64,000 nt of DNA from Ramlibacter sp. GTDB taxonomy: Bacteria > Pseudomonadota > Gammaproteobacteria > Burkholderiales > Burkholderiaceae_C. Every line of letters starts with the position of its first letter. The stretch's first letter is position 1. The stretch is taken from the NCBI GenBank assembly GCA_013815685.1, contig JACDFR010000007.1:1-64000 (forward strand), written 5' to 3'. The position numbers and the translations under genes are program-made. Under the pieces are notes generated by a model that was not told the origin of the DNA, did no database searches, and saw nothing but the letters and a program-made list of their open reading frames with translations. This document shows positions 9,524 to 18,574 of the stretch, one piece after another.

Positions 9524-9524
9524 G

Positions 9525-9629
9525 TCAGCTCTCCTTAGATTTAGATTGTTTGTTGGGCGGTGTTTGCTCGCTCAAGGCCTGTCGACGCCATAGTTCTTTC
9601 ACGATCAGCCAGCACAACATGCAGGGCAT
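9525..9629 (-). CDS. Possible small membrane protein between hlyD and the RTX debris
   Basis: 34 codons starting MPCMLCWLIVKELWRRQ and ending in a hydrophilic Q/K/S-rich tail. The stop lies one base before the next ATG (9523). The open frame extends a little upstream through SFIGPFL, which would lengthen the hydrophobic segment, but no standard start codon or good ribosome-binding site is seen there. A single short membrane helix followed by a charged tail is plausible. Support is only the reading frame and its tight fit in the operon. Confidence 0.25.
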   Translation of the reverse strand: MPCMLCWLIVKELWRRQALSEQTPPNKQSKSKES

Positions 9630-9678
9630 CAGAAATGGACCAATGAAACTTACCGGTGTGCAGCGTGAAAATTCGACA

Positions 9679-11121
9679 TCACCTCTCCCTCAAACTCTCA
9701 TGCCCCGCCCTTTGAATCGGGCTGAGCAGAAACTCGATCACTCTTCTCTGCCCCGTCTTGATCTCCGCCGTCAGATTCATCCCCGGCGAGAGCCGGATCG
9801 CCTTGCCATCGACATCGATCCGCGTAGCTTTCAACGTCAGCGTGGCCGGGAACAGCGCGCCGCGCTTCTCGTCATTCACCGCATCGGCACTCACGCGGCT
9901 CACCGTCGCGGGCACCGTGCCATAGCGGGTGAACGGAAACGTCTCCAGCTTGATCTCCGCGCTCTGTCCCGCGTTGACGAAACCCACATCCTTGTTCTCC
10001 ATCGTCACTTCGGCGGTGACCTGTGCGCCGTCGGGCACGATCACCATCAACGTCTGCGCCTCGGTCACGACGCCACCTGCGGTGTGGGCAGCCAATTGTT
10101 GAACCGTTCCGGCGACGGGAGCAACAAGCACCGTAAGCTTCTCTCGCTGCGTCGCCTTGGTCTGGTCCTGCGAGGCCTGCTGGTGCTTGAAATCGGCTTG
10201 CGCTTCGCGGTCGCGTAGCGTCCGGCGCACCTCGGCCACGAAAGCCGTGCGAGCGCTCTCGCTTTCACGCAAGGTAGCCTGCGTCTCCAGCAAGCGGGCG
10301 CGTTGCGTGGCAAGGTCGCGCTCCAGTTCGATACGGTCGCGCGTTCGGTCTTGCCCCGCGTGGCTGGACATGAAGCCCTCTCCCGAGAGTTTAAGAACAT
10401 CCTTTTCGCGCTGACGCGCCAGCGGTACGGTAGCTTCCAGCTTGGCGACTATCTCGCGTGCCGTGCTGATCTCGGCCTGGCGCCGGCTGATCTCGGAGCC
10501 GAGCTTGGCGAGCTTGGCGGTGATGTCGCTCCATTCCGCGGTCAACTGGGCCTTGGCTGCTTCCGCATCGTTTGCCGACCAGTTGGCGGGGAATCTGGCT
10601 TTGGGGTGTTGCTGGCCAGCCGTCAACGCGGCAAGCATGGCGCGCGCCCGCAACGCGTCGGACTCGGCCGACTTGACCTGTTCGTCGACACTGGCTTTGT
10701 CCGCGCTGGCCATGGTGGGGTCCAGTTCCACCAGCGGCTGCCCGGCTTGAACCATGTCGCCGTCTTTCACCAGCACCCGCTTGACCACGCTGCGCTCCAG
10801 GGGCTGCACCAGCTTGGTCCGCTCGCTGACGACGATGCGGCCCTGGGCCACAGCGACGATGTCGATCTTGCCGAAGATGGCCCACAGCAGCGCGATGACG
10901 AAGAGCGCCATCATGGCAAAGGCAAGCCGGCGCGGCGCCGGGTGCACGGGGGTATTTTGCAAACTGAGTGCGGCCGGCAGGAAAGCGACTTCATCCGCCA
11001 GGCGCGTGGGGCCCGCAAGTTCGGCGCGGGCTTGCCAGGCGGCGCCAAAGATGGCGCGGTAGCGGGCCAGCAGTTCGATGACGGGGTGGCGCACGCGCTG
11101 GGCTTCGACGGGCTCCGTCAT
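9679..11121 (-). CDS. hlyD: Type I secretion periplasmic adaptor (HlyD family)
   Basis: 480 residues. A cytoplasmic N-terminus of about 60 residues is followed by one membrane helix (AFAMMALFVIALLWAIFG), a lipoyl-like half motif (QGRIVVSERTKLVQPLERS), a long alpha-helical hairpin rich in A/E/K/R/Q (about residues 140-330), the second lipoyl half (VLVAPVAGTVQQLAAH) and a beta-barrel with GMNLTAEIKTGQRRV near the end. This is the standard HlyD/PrtE layout. Its ATG overlaps the exporter stop by 4 nt, so the two are cotranslated. It should bridge the ABC exporter and a TolC-type outer-membrane channel; no TolC gene is in the window. The neighbouring RTX protein is the obvious cargo. Confidence 0.93.
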   Translation of the reverse strand: MTEPVEAQRVRHPVIELLARYRAIFGAAWQARAELAGPTRLADEVAFLPAALSLQNTPVHPAPRRLAFAMMALFVIALLWAIFGKIDIVAVAQGRIVVSERTKLVQPLERSVVKRVLVKDGDMVQAGQPLVELDPTMASADKASVDEQVKSAESDALRARAMLAALTAGQQHPKARFPANWSANDAEAAKAQLTAEWSDITAKLAKLGSEISRRQAEISTAREIVAKLEATVPLARQREKDVLKLSGEGFMSSHAGQDRTRDRIELERDLATQRARLLETQATLRESESARTAFVAEVRRTLRDREAQADFKHQQASQDQTKATQREKLTVLVAPVAGTVQQLAAHTAGGVVTEAQTLMVIVPDGAQVTAEVTMENKDVGFVNAGQSAEIKLETFPFTRYGTVPATVSRVSADAVNDEKRGALFPATLTLKATRIDVDGKAIRLSPGMNLTAEIKTGQRRVIEFLLSPIQRAGHESLRER

Positions 11122-13349
11122 GCAGCGGCCCCTTCAGTCTTGGTGCCATCCTGCATGCGCCACAGGTACGCATAAAGCCCTTGCGGCATGACGACCAGCT
11201 CGTCGTGCGATCCCGCCTCCACGATCTTGCCTTTGTCCATGACGATGATGCAATGCGAGTGGCGCACCGCGCTCAAGCGATGCGCGATGACAAAGACCGT
11301 GCGGCCCTTGCAGATCTGCGCCATGTTGCGCTGGATGATGGCCTCGCTCTCATAGTCCAGCGCGCTGGTGGCTTCGTCGAAGATCAACACCCGGGGATTG
11401 GTGAACAGGGCCCGGGCGATGGCCACGCGCTGACGCTGGCCGCCGCTCAAGGAGCTGCCTTGCTCGCCCACGATGGTGTCGTATCCTTCCGCGAGTTCGC
11501 TGATGAATTCATGGGCGCCCGCCAGCTGTGCGACACGAATCACAGCCTCGATCGGTGCTGCCGGGTCGGCAATGGCGATGTTCTCGCGCACGCTGCGGTT
11601 GAACAGCAGGTTTTCCTGCAGCACCACACCGACTTGGCGGCGCAATTGCGCGGCGTCGATCAGGCTGATGTCGATGCCGTCGACCAGGATGCGGCCGCCT
11701 TCGGGAACGTAGAGGCGCTGTACCAGCTTGGTCAAGGTGCTCTTCCCCGACCCCGAGCGGCCGACGATGCCGACGACCTCTCCGGGACGAACGTCCAGGC
11801 TGATGCCCTGAAGCACGGGTGCGGCCTCGGGCCGGTAGCGGAAGGTGACGGTGTCCAGCGTGACGCGGCCCTTGATGGCGGGGAGCTGCGCGGCGCTGGT
11901 GGGCGGCACCTCGGTACGCGTGTTCAGGATGTCGCCCAGCCGCGCCATCGAGATGCCGGTTTGCTGAAAGTCGGTCCACAGCTGTGCCATGCGCATGATG
12001 GGCTGGGCCACACGCTGCGCGAACATGTTGAACGCGACGAACTGGCCCACGGTCAGTTCGTTGTTCATCACCAAATGCGCGCCGTACCAGAGCGTGGCGG
12101 CGTTGACCAGCTTGCCAATGAGGTTCACGCCCTCATGTGCCCAGGTAGCGAGGTTCTGCGTTTTAAAGCTGGCGCTGACGTAGGCGGCGAGCTGGTTATC
12201 CCAGCGCCGGCCGAAGCTGGGCTCCAGCGCGCCGGCCTTCACGGTCTGAATGCCGGTGACGGTTTCCACCAGCATGGCCTGGTTCTCCGCGCCGCGCGCG
12301 AATTTGACGTCCAGGCGTTTGCGCAGGATGGGCACCACGGCCAGGCTCAGGCCGAAGTAGAGGGGCAGGCTCACCAGCACGATCAGCGTGAGCGGCACGC
12401 TGTAGAACAGCATGACGGCGACGAACACCACCGAGAACAGGACATCCAGCACCACGGTGAGCGCGTTGCCGGTGAGAAAGCTGCGGATGTTTTCCAGCTC
12501 GCGCACGCGGGCCACCGAGTCGCCGACCCGCCGGGCCTGGAAATAGGCCAATGGCAGTTGCACCAAGTGGCGAAACAGGCGCGCGCCCAGTTCCACGTCG
12601 ATGCGGCTGGTGGTGTGGCTGAAGACGTAGGCGCGCAATCCGTTGAGCACGCTCTCGAAGATGACCACAACCACCAGCCCGATGACCAGCACGTCCAGAG
12701 TCGTTACTCCGCGATGAACCAGCACCTTGTCCATCACCACCTGGAAGAACAAGGGGCTGACCAGCGCGAAGAGCTGCAGCATGAAGGAGATCAGCAGCAC
12801 CTCGCCCAGCAGCTTGCGGTATTTCACCAGGGCGGGGACGAACCAGGAAAAATCGAACTTGGCCAGTTCGCCGGCCAGGCTGGCGCGGCTGGTGATCAAG
12901 ATCAGGTCGCCGGTCCACTGCGATGCGAAAGCTTCCATCGATTCGATGGTGGGCCGCGGGCCGGAGCCGCGAGGGTCCTGGAACAGGACGCGTTGGCCGT
13001 CGCATTGGGCGAGGATGACGTAGGCCGTCGAGCCATCCTCGCGGTGCATGGCGGCCAGAGCGGGCAGAGGCGTGAGCGGCAGGCGCTCAGGCGTGGTGCT
13101 GGAGAGTTTGGCTTTGAGGCCCAGATGCTTGGCCGCACGCAGCAGTTCGCCGGTGCCGATGGGCTCGCTGGGCTGCAGGCCCAGTTGGTGGGCCAAAGTA
13201 GCCGGGTCTGCCGCGACCTGATGAAGCCGCGCGACTGCACAAAGGGCCAGCAACGGCGCAAGGCCGGATGGCGAAACCGCCGCAGGCGGTTTCGCCTGCG
13301 CAGCAGACTGCTTCGCGGTCATTTCGACCGCCTGTGCCTCCCCACCCAT
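11118..13349 (-). CDS. hlyB: Type I secretion ABC exporter with C39-like domain (HlyB family)
   Basis: 743 residues. An N-terminal peptidase-C39-like region (about 30-160) lacks the usual catalytic Asp-Cys pair (it reads LLALCAVARLHQ), so it is a degenerate C39-like domain as in HlyB. It probably binds cargo without cleaving it. The transmembrane domain spans about 170-440. The nucleotide-binding domain has Walker A GRSGSGKST near residue 530, signature LSGGQRQRVAIARAL, Walker B VLIFDEATSALD and H-loop IAHRLS. It is first in the minus-strand operon hlyB-hlyD-(RTX debris)-lipoproteins-RTX. The region upstream (13350-13463) is the likely operon promoter, but no clear motif was identified. Confidence 0.93.
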   Translation of the reverse strand: MGGEAQAVEMTAKQSAAQAKPPAAVSPSGLAPLLALCAVARLHQVAADPATLAHQLGLQPSEPIGTGELLRAAKHLGLKAKLSSTTPERLPLTPLPALAAMHREDGSTAYVILAQCDGQRVLFQDPRGSGPRPTIESMEAFASQWTGDLILITSRASLAGELAKFDFSWFVPALVKYRKLLGEVLLISFMLQLFALVSPLFFQVVMDKVLVHRGVTTLDVLVIGLVVVVIFESVLNGLRAYVFSHTTSRIDVELGARLFRHLVQLPLAYFQARRVGDSVARVRELENIRSFLTGNALTVVLDVLFSVVFVAVMLFYSVPLTLIVLVSLPLYFGLSLAVVPILRKRLDVKFARGAENQAMLVETVTGIQTVKAGALEPSFGRRWDNQLAAYVSASFKTQNLATWAHEGVNLIGKLVNAATLWYGAHLVMNNELTVGQFVAFNMFAQRVAQPIMRMAQLWTDFQQTGISMARLGDILNTRTEVPPTSAAQLPAIKGRVTLDTVTFRYRPEAAPVLQGISLDVRPGEVVGIVGRSGSGKSTLTKLVQRLYVPEGGRILVDGIDISLIDAAQLRRQVGVVLQENLLFNRSVRENIAIADPAAPIEAVIRVAQLAGAHEFISELAEGYDTIVGEQGSSLSGGQRQRVAIARALFTNPRVLIFDEATSALDYESEAIIQRNMAQICKGRTVFVIAHRLSAVRHSHCIIVMDKGKIVEAGSHDELVVMPQGLYAYLWRMQDGTKTEGAAA

Positions 13350-13463
13350 AAATCCGCCCCTTCCTGGCTAGCTCAGCCATCAGCGGATTATATGTATTAA
13401 AATGTTACTGCGCCTCCTTAAACTGAGGGAGATGAAGAACTATTGATTTCAGCTCCGGTCGCA

Positions 13464-14693
13464 CTAACCTGCGGCCGACGCGCGCTTGGACTGCCCAGAT
13501 GACGCGACGACCGAAACCGCCTGACCCGCGTCCGTCAGTTGCAGCGGCATGCTGTCGTCCACCCCCGGCTGGGACTGGGCGAAGTCCTCGGTGCTATCGA
13601 AGGCCGCGTCGGCTTGTTCGATCAGCTCGGCCATGGCCTGCGCCGTGCTGTCCCAGGAGGTGCGCGCCACGATCTCGGCCAGCGCCCGCGAATGGGCCAG
13701 CTGTTCCTCGCGCGAGCGTTGCAGGATCTCCTCGCAGGAAGTGACGAAGCCCTCGGGCGTGTCGGCAATCTGCACCAGCTGTCCATAGGGCTCGACCACG
13801 TCGCGGATCGAGGTGCTGACCGACGGCCGACCGCAAGCCATGTATTCCAGGGTCTTGGTCGGGCTGATGTACTTGGTCGCCTCATTCAAGGCGAACGGCA
13901 TGAGGCACACATCCCAGCCCGAGATGAAGGCCGGCAGGTCGTCGTAGCTCTGCTGTCCCAGCCAATGAATATTGGCATGCTTGGGCAAAGCCGCGGAATC
14001 GATCTTGGCGATGGGCCCCACCATCACGATCTGCCACTGCGGCCGGGCTCTGGCGATGTCGGCGATCAGGTTCAGGTTGATCCGCTCGTCGATCACCCCG
14101 CAGTAGCCCAGGCGGGGGCGGCCGATGGGCGCTTGCAGGGGATGGTCCTGCGTGACCTTCGAGAAGTGCTTCGCATCGACACTGCTGGGAAAGCAATGGA
14201 CTTCAGGGTGCCGGCTGCGCTTGGCGTTGTAGATGCTGCGGCCTCCGGTGAATACCATGTCGGCCATCTTGAACAGCGCGTTCTCGCGCTGGACCAGCTG
14301 GCGCGGTGCGTTCTTGAATGCCGCGAGCTCGTCCATGCAATCATATACAACGCCGCGCGGCGCCAGGCCGGTGGCCAGCGGCAGGGCCATCGGCGTGTAG
14401 AACCAGATCCAGTAGTCGGTGATGGACTGCTCGCGCATGGCCGTGGCCACCAGCCTTTGCAGGGCGGGCAAATGATCATCGTGGAAGCCCGGGGCATCGC
14501 CGGTGACATGCGGGCGCCACACTTCCACGCCGGCGGCCGGCTGGAAGCGCTCCAGCTCGTTGCGCTCGGCCTTGAGCACCGGCTCTTCAATGAAAATGAC
14601 TCGCCACCGCAATGCCAGCCGCGACAGCAGATGTTGCGGGCGCTGATAGACGAAGTTCCAACGCAGGTGGGAAAAGACGACGAGGGTTTTCAT
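13464..14693 (-). CDS. Glycosyltransferase, GT-B fold (family 1-like)
   Basis: 409 residues starting MKTLVVFSHLRWNFVYQRPQ. This N-terminus, with a QRP-Q-H-L segment, is typical of a bacterial glycosyltransferase subgroup related to GT4 proteins. The C-terminal half has GYCGVIDERINLNLI, MVGPIAKID and the sugar-nucleotide site region EATKYISPTKTLEYMACGRP, in which the E of KTLEYMA corresponds to the conserved acidic residue. No membrane segment is seen, so it is probably cytosolic and acts in exopolysaccharide or cell-surface glycan synthesis. The acceptor is unknown. Its neighbours give no pathway information. A low-complexity Q/A/S tail ends the protein. Confidence 0.8.
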   Translation of the reverse strand: MKTLVVFSHLRWNFVYQRPQHLLSRLALRWRVIFIEEPVLKAERNELERFQPAAGVEVWRPHVTGDAPGFHDDHLPALQRLVATAMREQSITDYWIWFYTPMALPLATGLAPRGVVYDCMDELAAFKNAPRQLVQRENALFKMADMVFTGGRSIYNAKRSRHPEVHCFPSSVDAKHFSKVTQDHPLQAPIGRPRLGYCGVIDERINLNLIADIARARPQWQIVMVGPIAKIDSAALPKHANIHWLGQQSYDDLPAFISGWDVCLMPFALNEATKYISPTKTLEYMACGRPSVSTSIRDVVEPYGQLVQIADTPEGFVTSCEEILQRSREEQLAHSRALAEIVARTSWDSTAQAMAELIEQADAAFDSTEDFAQSQPGVDDSMPLQLTDAGQAVSVVASSGQSKRASAAG

Positions 14694-14808
14694 TAAGCTT
14701 CCTTCGGTTTATAGATACAACGATGCGCGAAGCTGCCAAAGGCCAGCCCGCCTCATCCTCAGGGGCAAACGGCGTGCCCCAGGCCAGGACGCAGCGGGCC
14801 GCAGCATG

Positions 14809-15423
14809 TCAGAGCTGAGTCACGGGTGAGGGACGCTGGGCGACCGGCCGGCGCAGGCTACGGGGCCGGCTCAGCAGGTAACTGCACGCCAGGAGGGCGC
14901 CGGCACCCATGACGAGGCCGCCGGTGCCGACCGAGCGGGCCATCCCGCCGGCGATTTCGCCGGAGCGCGGGACCGCCAGCTGAAGCCGGCGCTTGGTCAT
15001 CTGGGCACCCAATTCGCCCAGACGGTCGGCCAGTACCCGCTCGGCCATGGGCAACAGCAAGGTTTCCTCATCCGCCACGTGGTGCATCACGCTGTTCATG
15101 AGCTCGAAGAACGTTTCGTCGTACGTGGCGTGGGCCGGTTCCAGGTTCCGCAGCTGGGTGATCAGCCGGCGCATCTGGTCGTGTTCGGGGACGCTTTTCT
15201 GCAACGTTTCGGTGTCGGAGGCCGCACGCAGCGCGGGATAGAAGATCTCTTCTTCCAGCTGCGCATGGATTTCCAGCGCCACGCAGATGGTATCGACCAG
15301 GCCCTTCTTCACCCGCAAGGGGGTGTCGACCTCGTACTGGTGGAACGTGGTGAGCACATGGGTGTGATCCATACGGATCATGTTGGTGATGCTGGGAGCG
15401 AACCGGCTCAGCAGTTGGTTCAT
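14809..15423 (-). CDS. Hemerythrin HHE-domain protein with C-terminal membrane segment
   Basis: 204 residues. The diiron-site pattern of hemerythrin-like proteins is visible: MDHTHVL, EIHAQLEEEIFYP, PEHDQM and MHHVADEETLLLP, all within residues 15-130. A hydrophobic stretch (GGLVMGAGALLACSYLL) near residue 180 could anchor it. Such proteins bind oxygen, nitric oxide or iron, or act in stress responses; the ligand here is not known. It is transcribed divergently from urtA across about 170 bp. It shares strand with the glycosyltransferase but is separated from it by 115 bp with no recognisable feature. Confidence 0.85.
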   Translation of the reverse strand: MNQLLSRFAPSITNMIRMDHTHVLTTFHQYEVDTPLRVKKGLVDTICVALEIHAQLEEEIFYPALRAASDTETLQKSVPEHDQMRRLITQLRNLEPAHATYDETFFELMNSVMHHVADEETLLLPMAERVLADRLGELGAQMTKRRLQLAVPRSGEIAGGMARSVGTGGLVMGAGALLACSYLLSRPRSLRRPVAQRPSPVTQL

Positions 15424-15593
15424 AGGCGACCTCCTGGATGGGTGACCGCTTATTGGAAAGCCTGAGTCCTAAGTTGTCTGTCGGACGCAAGCTTGTCCGT
15501 GGGTAGCCCCGGGCTCAGGCATACGCCATGTGCCGTATATCACGCACGCGCGCCCAACCCTAGCATCCAGGTTCCATTCGCAAGGAGCTCCAA

Positions 15594-16862
15594 ATGCAAC
15601 GTCGTTTCACTCTTAAGGCGCTCACGGCCGCCGTCGCGCTGGCGGGCCTGTCGGCGCTGCCGGTCCACGCCCAGTCCCGGGACACGATCAAGGTCGGCAT
15701 CCTGCACAGCCTGTCGGGGACCATGGCCATTTCCGAAACCGTGCTTAAGGACACGGTGCTGATGGCGATCGATGAAATCAACGCCAAGGGCGGCGTGCTC
15801 GGCCAGAAGCTCGAGCCGGTGATCGTCGACCCGGCCTCCAACTGGCCCCTGTTCGCGGAAAAAACCAAGCAGCTGTTGACCCAGGACAAGGTCGCCGTGA
15901 TTTTCGGCTGCTGGACTTCGGTGTCGCGCAAATCGGTGCTGCCGGTCGTGGAAGAGCTCAACGGCCTGCTGTTCTATCCGGTGCAATACGAAGGTGAAGA
16001 GCTGTCGAAGAACGTCTTCTATACAGGGGCCGCGCCCAACCAGCAGGCCATCCCCGCGGTGGATTACCTGATGGGCAAGGACGGCGGCGGCGCCAAGCGC
16101 TGGGTCCTGTTGGGCACCGACTATGTCTACCCGCGCACGACCAACAAGATCCTGCGGTCCTATCTGAAGAGCAAGGGCGTGAAGGACAGCGACATCGACG
16201 AGAAGTACACGCCGTTCGGCCACAGCGACTACCAGACCATCGTGGCCGACATCAAGAAGTTCTCGGCGGGCGGCAAGACGGCGGTGGTCTCCACCATCAA
16301 TGGCGACTCCAATGTGCCTTTCTACAAGGAGCTCGGCAATGCCGGCCTGAAGGCCAAGGATGTGCCCGTCGTCGCCTTCTCGGTCGGTGAGGAAGAGCTG
16401 CGCGGCGTGGATACCAAGCCGCTGGTGGGCCACCTGGCCGCCTGGAACTACTTCCAGTCGATCAAGAACCCCGACAACGATGCCTTCCTGAAGAAGTGGG
16501 CGGCCTACGCCAAGGCCAAGAATCTTCCCGGCCATAAGGACAAGGCCCTGACCAACGACCCGATGGAGGCCACCTACATCGGCGTCAACATGTGGAAGCA
16601 GGCCGTGGAGAAGGCCAAGTCCACCGACACCGACAAGGTCATCGCCGCGATGGCGGGCCAGACCTTCAAGGCGCCCAGCGGCATCGTCTCCAAGATGGAC
16701 GAGAAGAACCACCACCTGCACAAGTCGGTGTTCATCGGCGAGATCAAGGCCGACGGCCAGTTCAACGTGGTCTGGAAGACGCCGGGCCCGGTCAAGGCCA
16801 AGCCGTGGTCGCCCTACATCGAAGGCAACGACAAGAAGCCCGACGAGCCCGCGAAGAAATAG
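15594..16862 (+). CDS. urtA: Urea ABC transporter, substrate-binding protein
   Basis: 422 residues with a signal peptide (MQRRFTLKALTAAVALAG, cleavage after VHAQ) for export to the periplasm. The mature protein matches UrtA: RDTIKVGILHSLSGTMAISE, then FGCWTSVSRKSVLPVVEE and NGLLFYPVQYEGEE, and a late motif DPMEATYIGVNMW. AAGGAGCT lies six bases before the ATG. It is first of the urtABCDE run. Urea import fits the purine-to-urea pathway encoded further right. Nitrogen control is likely, but I could not define a promoter in the 170-bp divergent gap. Confidence 0.95.
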   Translation: MQRRFTLKALTAAVALAGLSALPVHAQSRDTIKVGILHSLSGTMAISETVLKDTVLMAIDEINAKGGVLGQKLEPVIVDPASNWPLFAEKTKQLLTQDKVAVIFGCWTSVSRKSVLPVVEELNGLLFYPVQYEGEELSKNVFYTGAAPNQQAIPAVDYLMGKDGGGAKRWVLLGTDYVYPRTTNKILRSYLKSKGVKDSDIDEKYTPFGHSDYQTIVADIKKFSAGGKTAVVSTINGDSNVPFYKELGNAGLKAKDVPVVAFSVGEEELRGVDTKPLVGHLAAWNYFQSIKNPDNDAFLKKWAAYAKAKNLPGHKDKALTNDPMEATYIGVNMWKQAVEKAKSTDTDKVIAAMAGQTFKAPSGIVSKMDEKNHHLHKSVFIGEIKADGQFNVVWKTPGPVKAKPWSPYIEGNDKKPDEPAKK

Positions 16863-17002
16863 GACGCCCCCCGAAGCGGCCCCGGAGGGCCGCCGCCCCC
16901 CACTGGGGCGCGGCGCGGCCGCTTTGGGCGGCCAGGCGCGGCGCCGAAAAGGCACGGCGCTTGCAGGATGGGTAGCGTGCTGCCCACCCTACAGGTTCCT
17001 TC
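16863..17002. repeat. GC-rich palindromic spacer between urtA and urtB
   Basis: A 140-bp gap. A hairpin with 7-bp arms GCGGCCC/GGGCCGC sits at 16876-16893, followed by further GC-rich self-complementary sequence up to about 16960. It lacks a T-run, so it is not a classic intrinsic terminator. It may stabilise the urtA message and allow higher expression of the binding protein than of the membrane parts. It resembles the GC-rich extragenic repeats seen in Burkholderiales, but family membership is not proven. Confidence 0.45.
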
Positions 17003-18574
17003 ATGTTAATGCGCAGCATTCTCCTTCTGACCGCGTTGCTGTCAGGTCACGCTCACGCCCTGACCGCCGCCGAAGCGCGCGCCATCGCGACGGGCGAGGC
17101 CGACGCGCGCATCGAGGCGCTGAACAAGGCCGTTGCGACAGCTGACGACAAGACGGCCGCGTTCATCCGGGCGCTGGCGGACGAGGCCGTGAAGGTGGCG
17201 GGTGACAAGGTGCTGGTGGTCAAGGATGGAAAAGCCTTCGATCCGGTTAGCGGCACCGAGATGCCTTTGCCCGCCGACGCCGAGGATGTGATCAACAACA
17301 ATCGGATGCGCGGCGAGCTGGACACCGCGATGGCGGGGCTCAAGCTGTTCTCCAGGGACGAGAAATTGCGCGCCGAGGCGGTTGCCACCTTGCGCAATGA
17401 AAGCGATGAATCGCGGCTGCCCCTGATCGAGAAGGCCTACGCCGCCGAGACCAACGCGCTGCTCAAGGATCAGCTGGGCCTGGTACGCGCCGCCGTGCTC
17501 CTGGGCAGCAGCGACAAGTCCAAGCGGATGGAGGCGGCCAAGCTGCTGGCGCAAAGCAACAACCCCGCGACCAAGACGCTGCTGATCGAGCGGCTGAAAG
17601 TGGAGACCGAGGGCGACGTCAAGTCGTCCCTCCAAGCCAGCCTGCGCACCGTCGAGGCTTCCCTGGCCTGGGGCGACAAGGTGGGCGCTCTTTTCTCGGG
17701 TCTCAGCCTGGGGTCGATCCTGCTGCTGGTGGCGCTGGGCCTGGCCATCACCTACGGCCTCATGGGCGTGATCAACATGGCGCATGGAGAGCTCATGATG
17801 ATCGGCGCCTACGCCACCTACGTCGTGCAGGGCCTGTTCCGGAGTTACCTGCCGGGCGCGTTCGACTGGTACCTGGTCGCCGCGGTGCCGGTCGCCTTCG
17901 GCGCCTCGGCCCTCATGGGCGCGGTGCTGGAACGCAGCGTGATCCGGTTCCTCTATGGCCGGCCGCTCGAGACGCTCCTGGCCACCTGGGGCATCAGCCT
18001 GGTGCTGATGCAGCTGGTGCGCTCCGTGTTCGGCGCGCAAAATGTCGGCGTCGAAAACCCCAGCTGGATGAGCGGCGGCGTGGTGGTCATGGGCAATCTG
18101 CAGCTGCCCTGGAACCGCATCGTCATCGTCGGCTTCGCCTTCGCCGTGCTGCTGGGGATGGCGTTCCTGATTGCCCGCACACGCCTGGGTTTGTTCGTGC
18201 GCGGCGTCACGCAGAACCGGCCGATCGCCTCGTGCATGGGCGTGAACACGGCCCGCATCGATACCTATGCCTTTGCCCTGGGTTCGGGAATCGCGGGCCT
18301 GGCCGGGTGCGCGCTGAGCCAGGTGGGCAACGTCGGCCCCGACCTGGGCCAGGGCTACATCGTCGATGCGTTCATGGTGGTGGTGCTGGGCGGCGTCGGC
18401 CAGCTGGCCGGTACGGTCTATGCCGCACTGGGGCTGGGCGTGCTCAACAAGCTGCTCGAGGGCTGGGCGGGGGCGGTGCTGGCCAAGATCGCGGTGCTGG
18501 TGTTCATCATCGTCTTCATCCAGAAGCGGCCGCAGGGCATTTTCGCGATGAAGGGCCGCAGCGCGGAAGCATGA
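17003..18574 (+). CDS. urtB: Urea ABC transporter, permease UrtB with periplasmic N-terminal extension
   Basis: 523 residues. A signal-like N-terminus (MLMRSILLLTALLSGHAHA) is followed by about 210 helical residues with HEAT-like character. The LivH-type permease domain then starts near GLSLGSILLLVALGLAITYG, with NMAHGELMMIGAYATYV. This long form is usual for UrtB in Proteobacteria. The conserved VEN-PSWMSGG and SQVGNVGPDLGQGYIVDAFM segments match UrtB. Its stop overlaps the urtC start (ATGATG), so the two permeases are translationally coupled. Confidence 0.94.
   Translation: MLMRSILLLTALLSGHAHALTAAEARAIATGEADARIEALNKAVATADDKTAAFIRALADEAVKVAGDKVLVVKDGKAFDPVSGTEMPLPADAEDVINNNRMRGELDTAMAGLKLFSRDEKLRAEAVATLRNESDESRLPLIEKAYAAETNALLKDQLGLVRAAVLLGSSDKSKRMEAAKLLAQSNNPATKTLLIERLKVETEGDVKSSLQASLRTVEASLAWGDKVGALFSGLSLGSILLLVALGLAITYGLMGVINMAHGELMMIGAYATYVVQGLFRSYLPGAFDWYLVAAVPVAFGASALMGAVLERSVIRFLYGRPLETLLATWGISLVLMQLVRSVFGAQNVGVENPSWMSGGVVVMGNLQLPWNRIVIVGFAFAVLLGMAFLIARTRLGLFVRGVTQNRPIASCMGVNTARIDTYAFALGSGIAGLAGCALSQVGNVGPDLGQGYIVDAFMVVVLGGVGQLAGTVYAALGLGVLNKLLEGWAGAVLAKIAVLVFIIVFIQKRPQGIFAMKGRSAEA

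Noticed and set aside
11181..13400. 739-codon plus-strand open frame opposite the ABC exporter
   Set aside because: It is the antisense of a clear hlyB gene in GC-rich DNA, with His/Asp/Gln-rich composition and no domain.
13539..14696. 385-codon plus-strand frame opposite the glycosyltransferase
   Set aside because: Antisense of a well-supported gene with no domain of its own.
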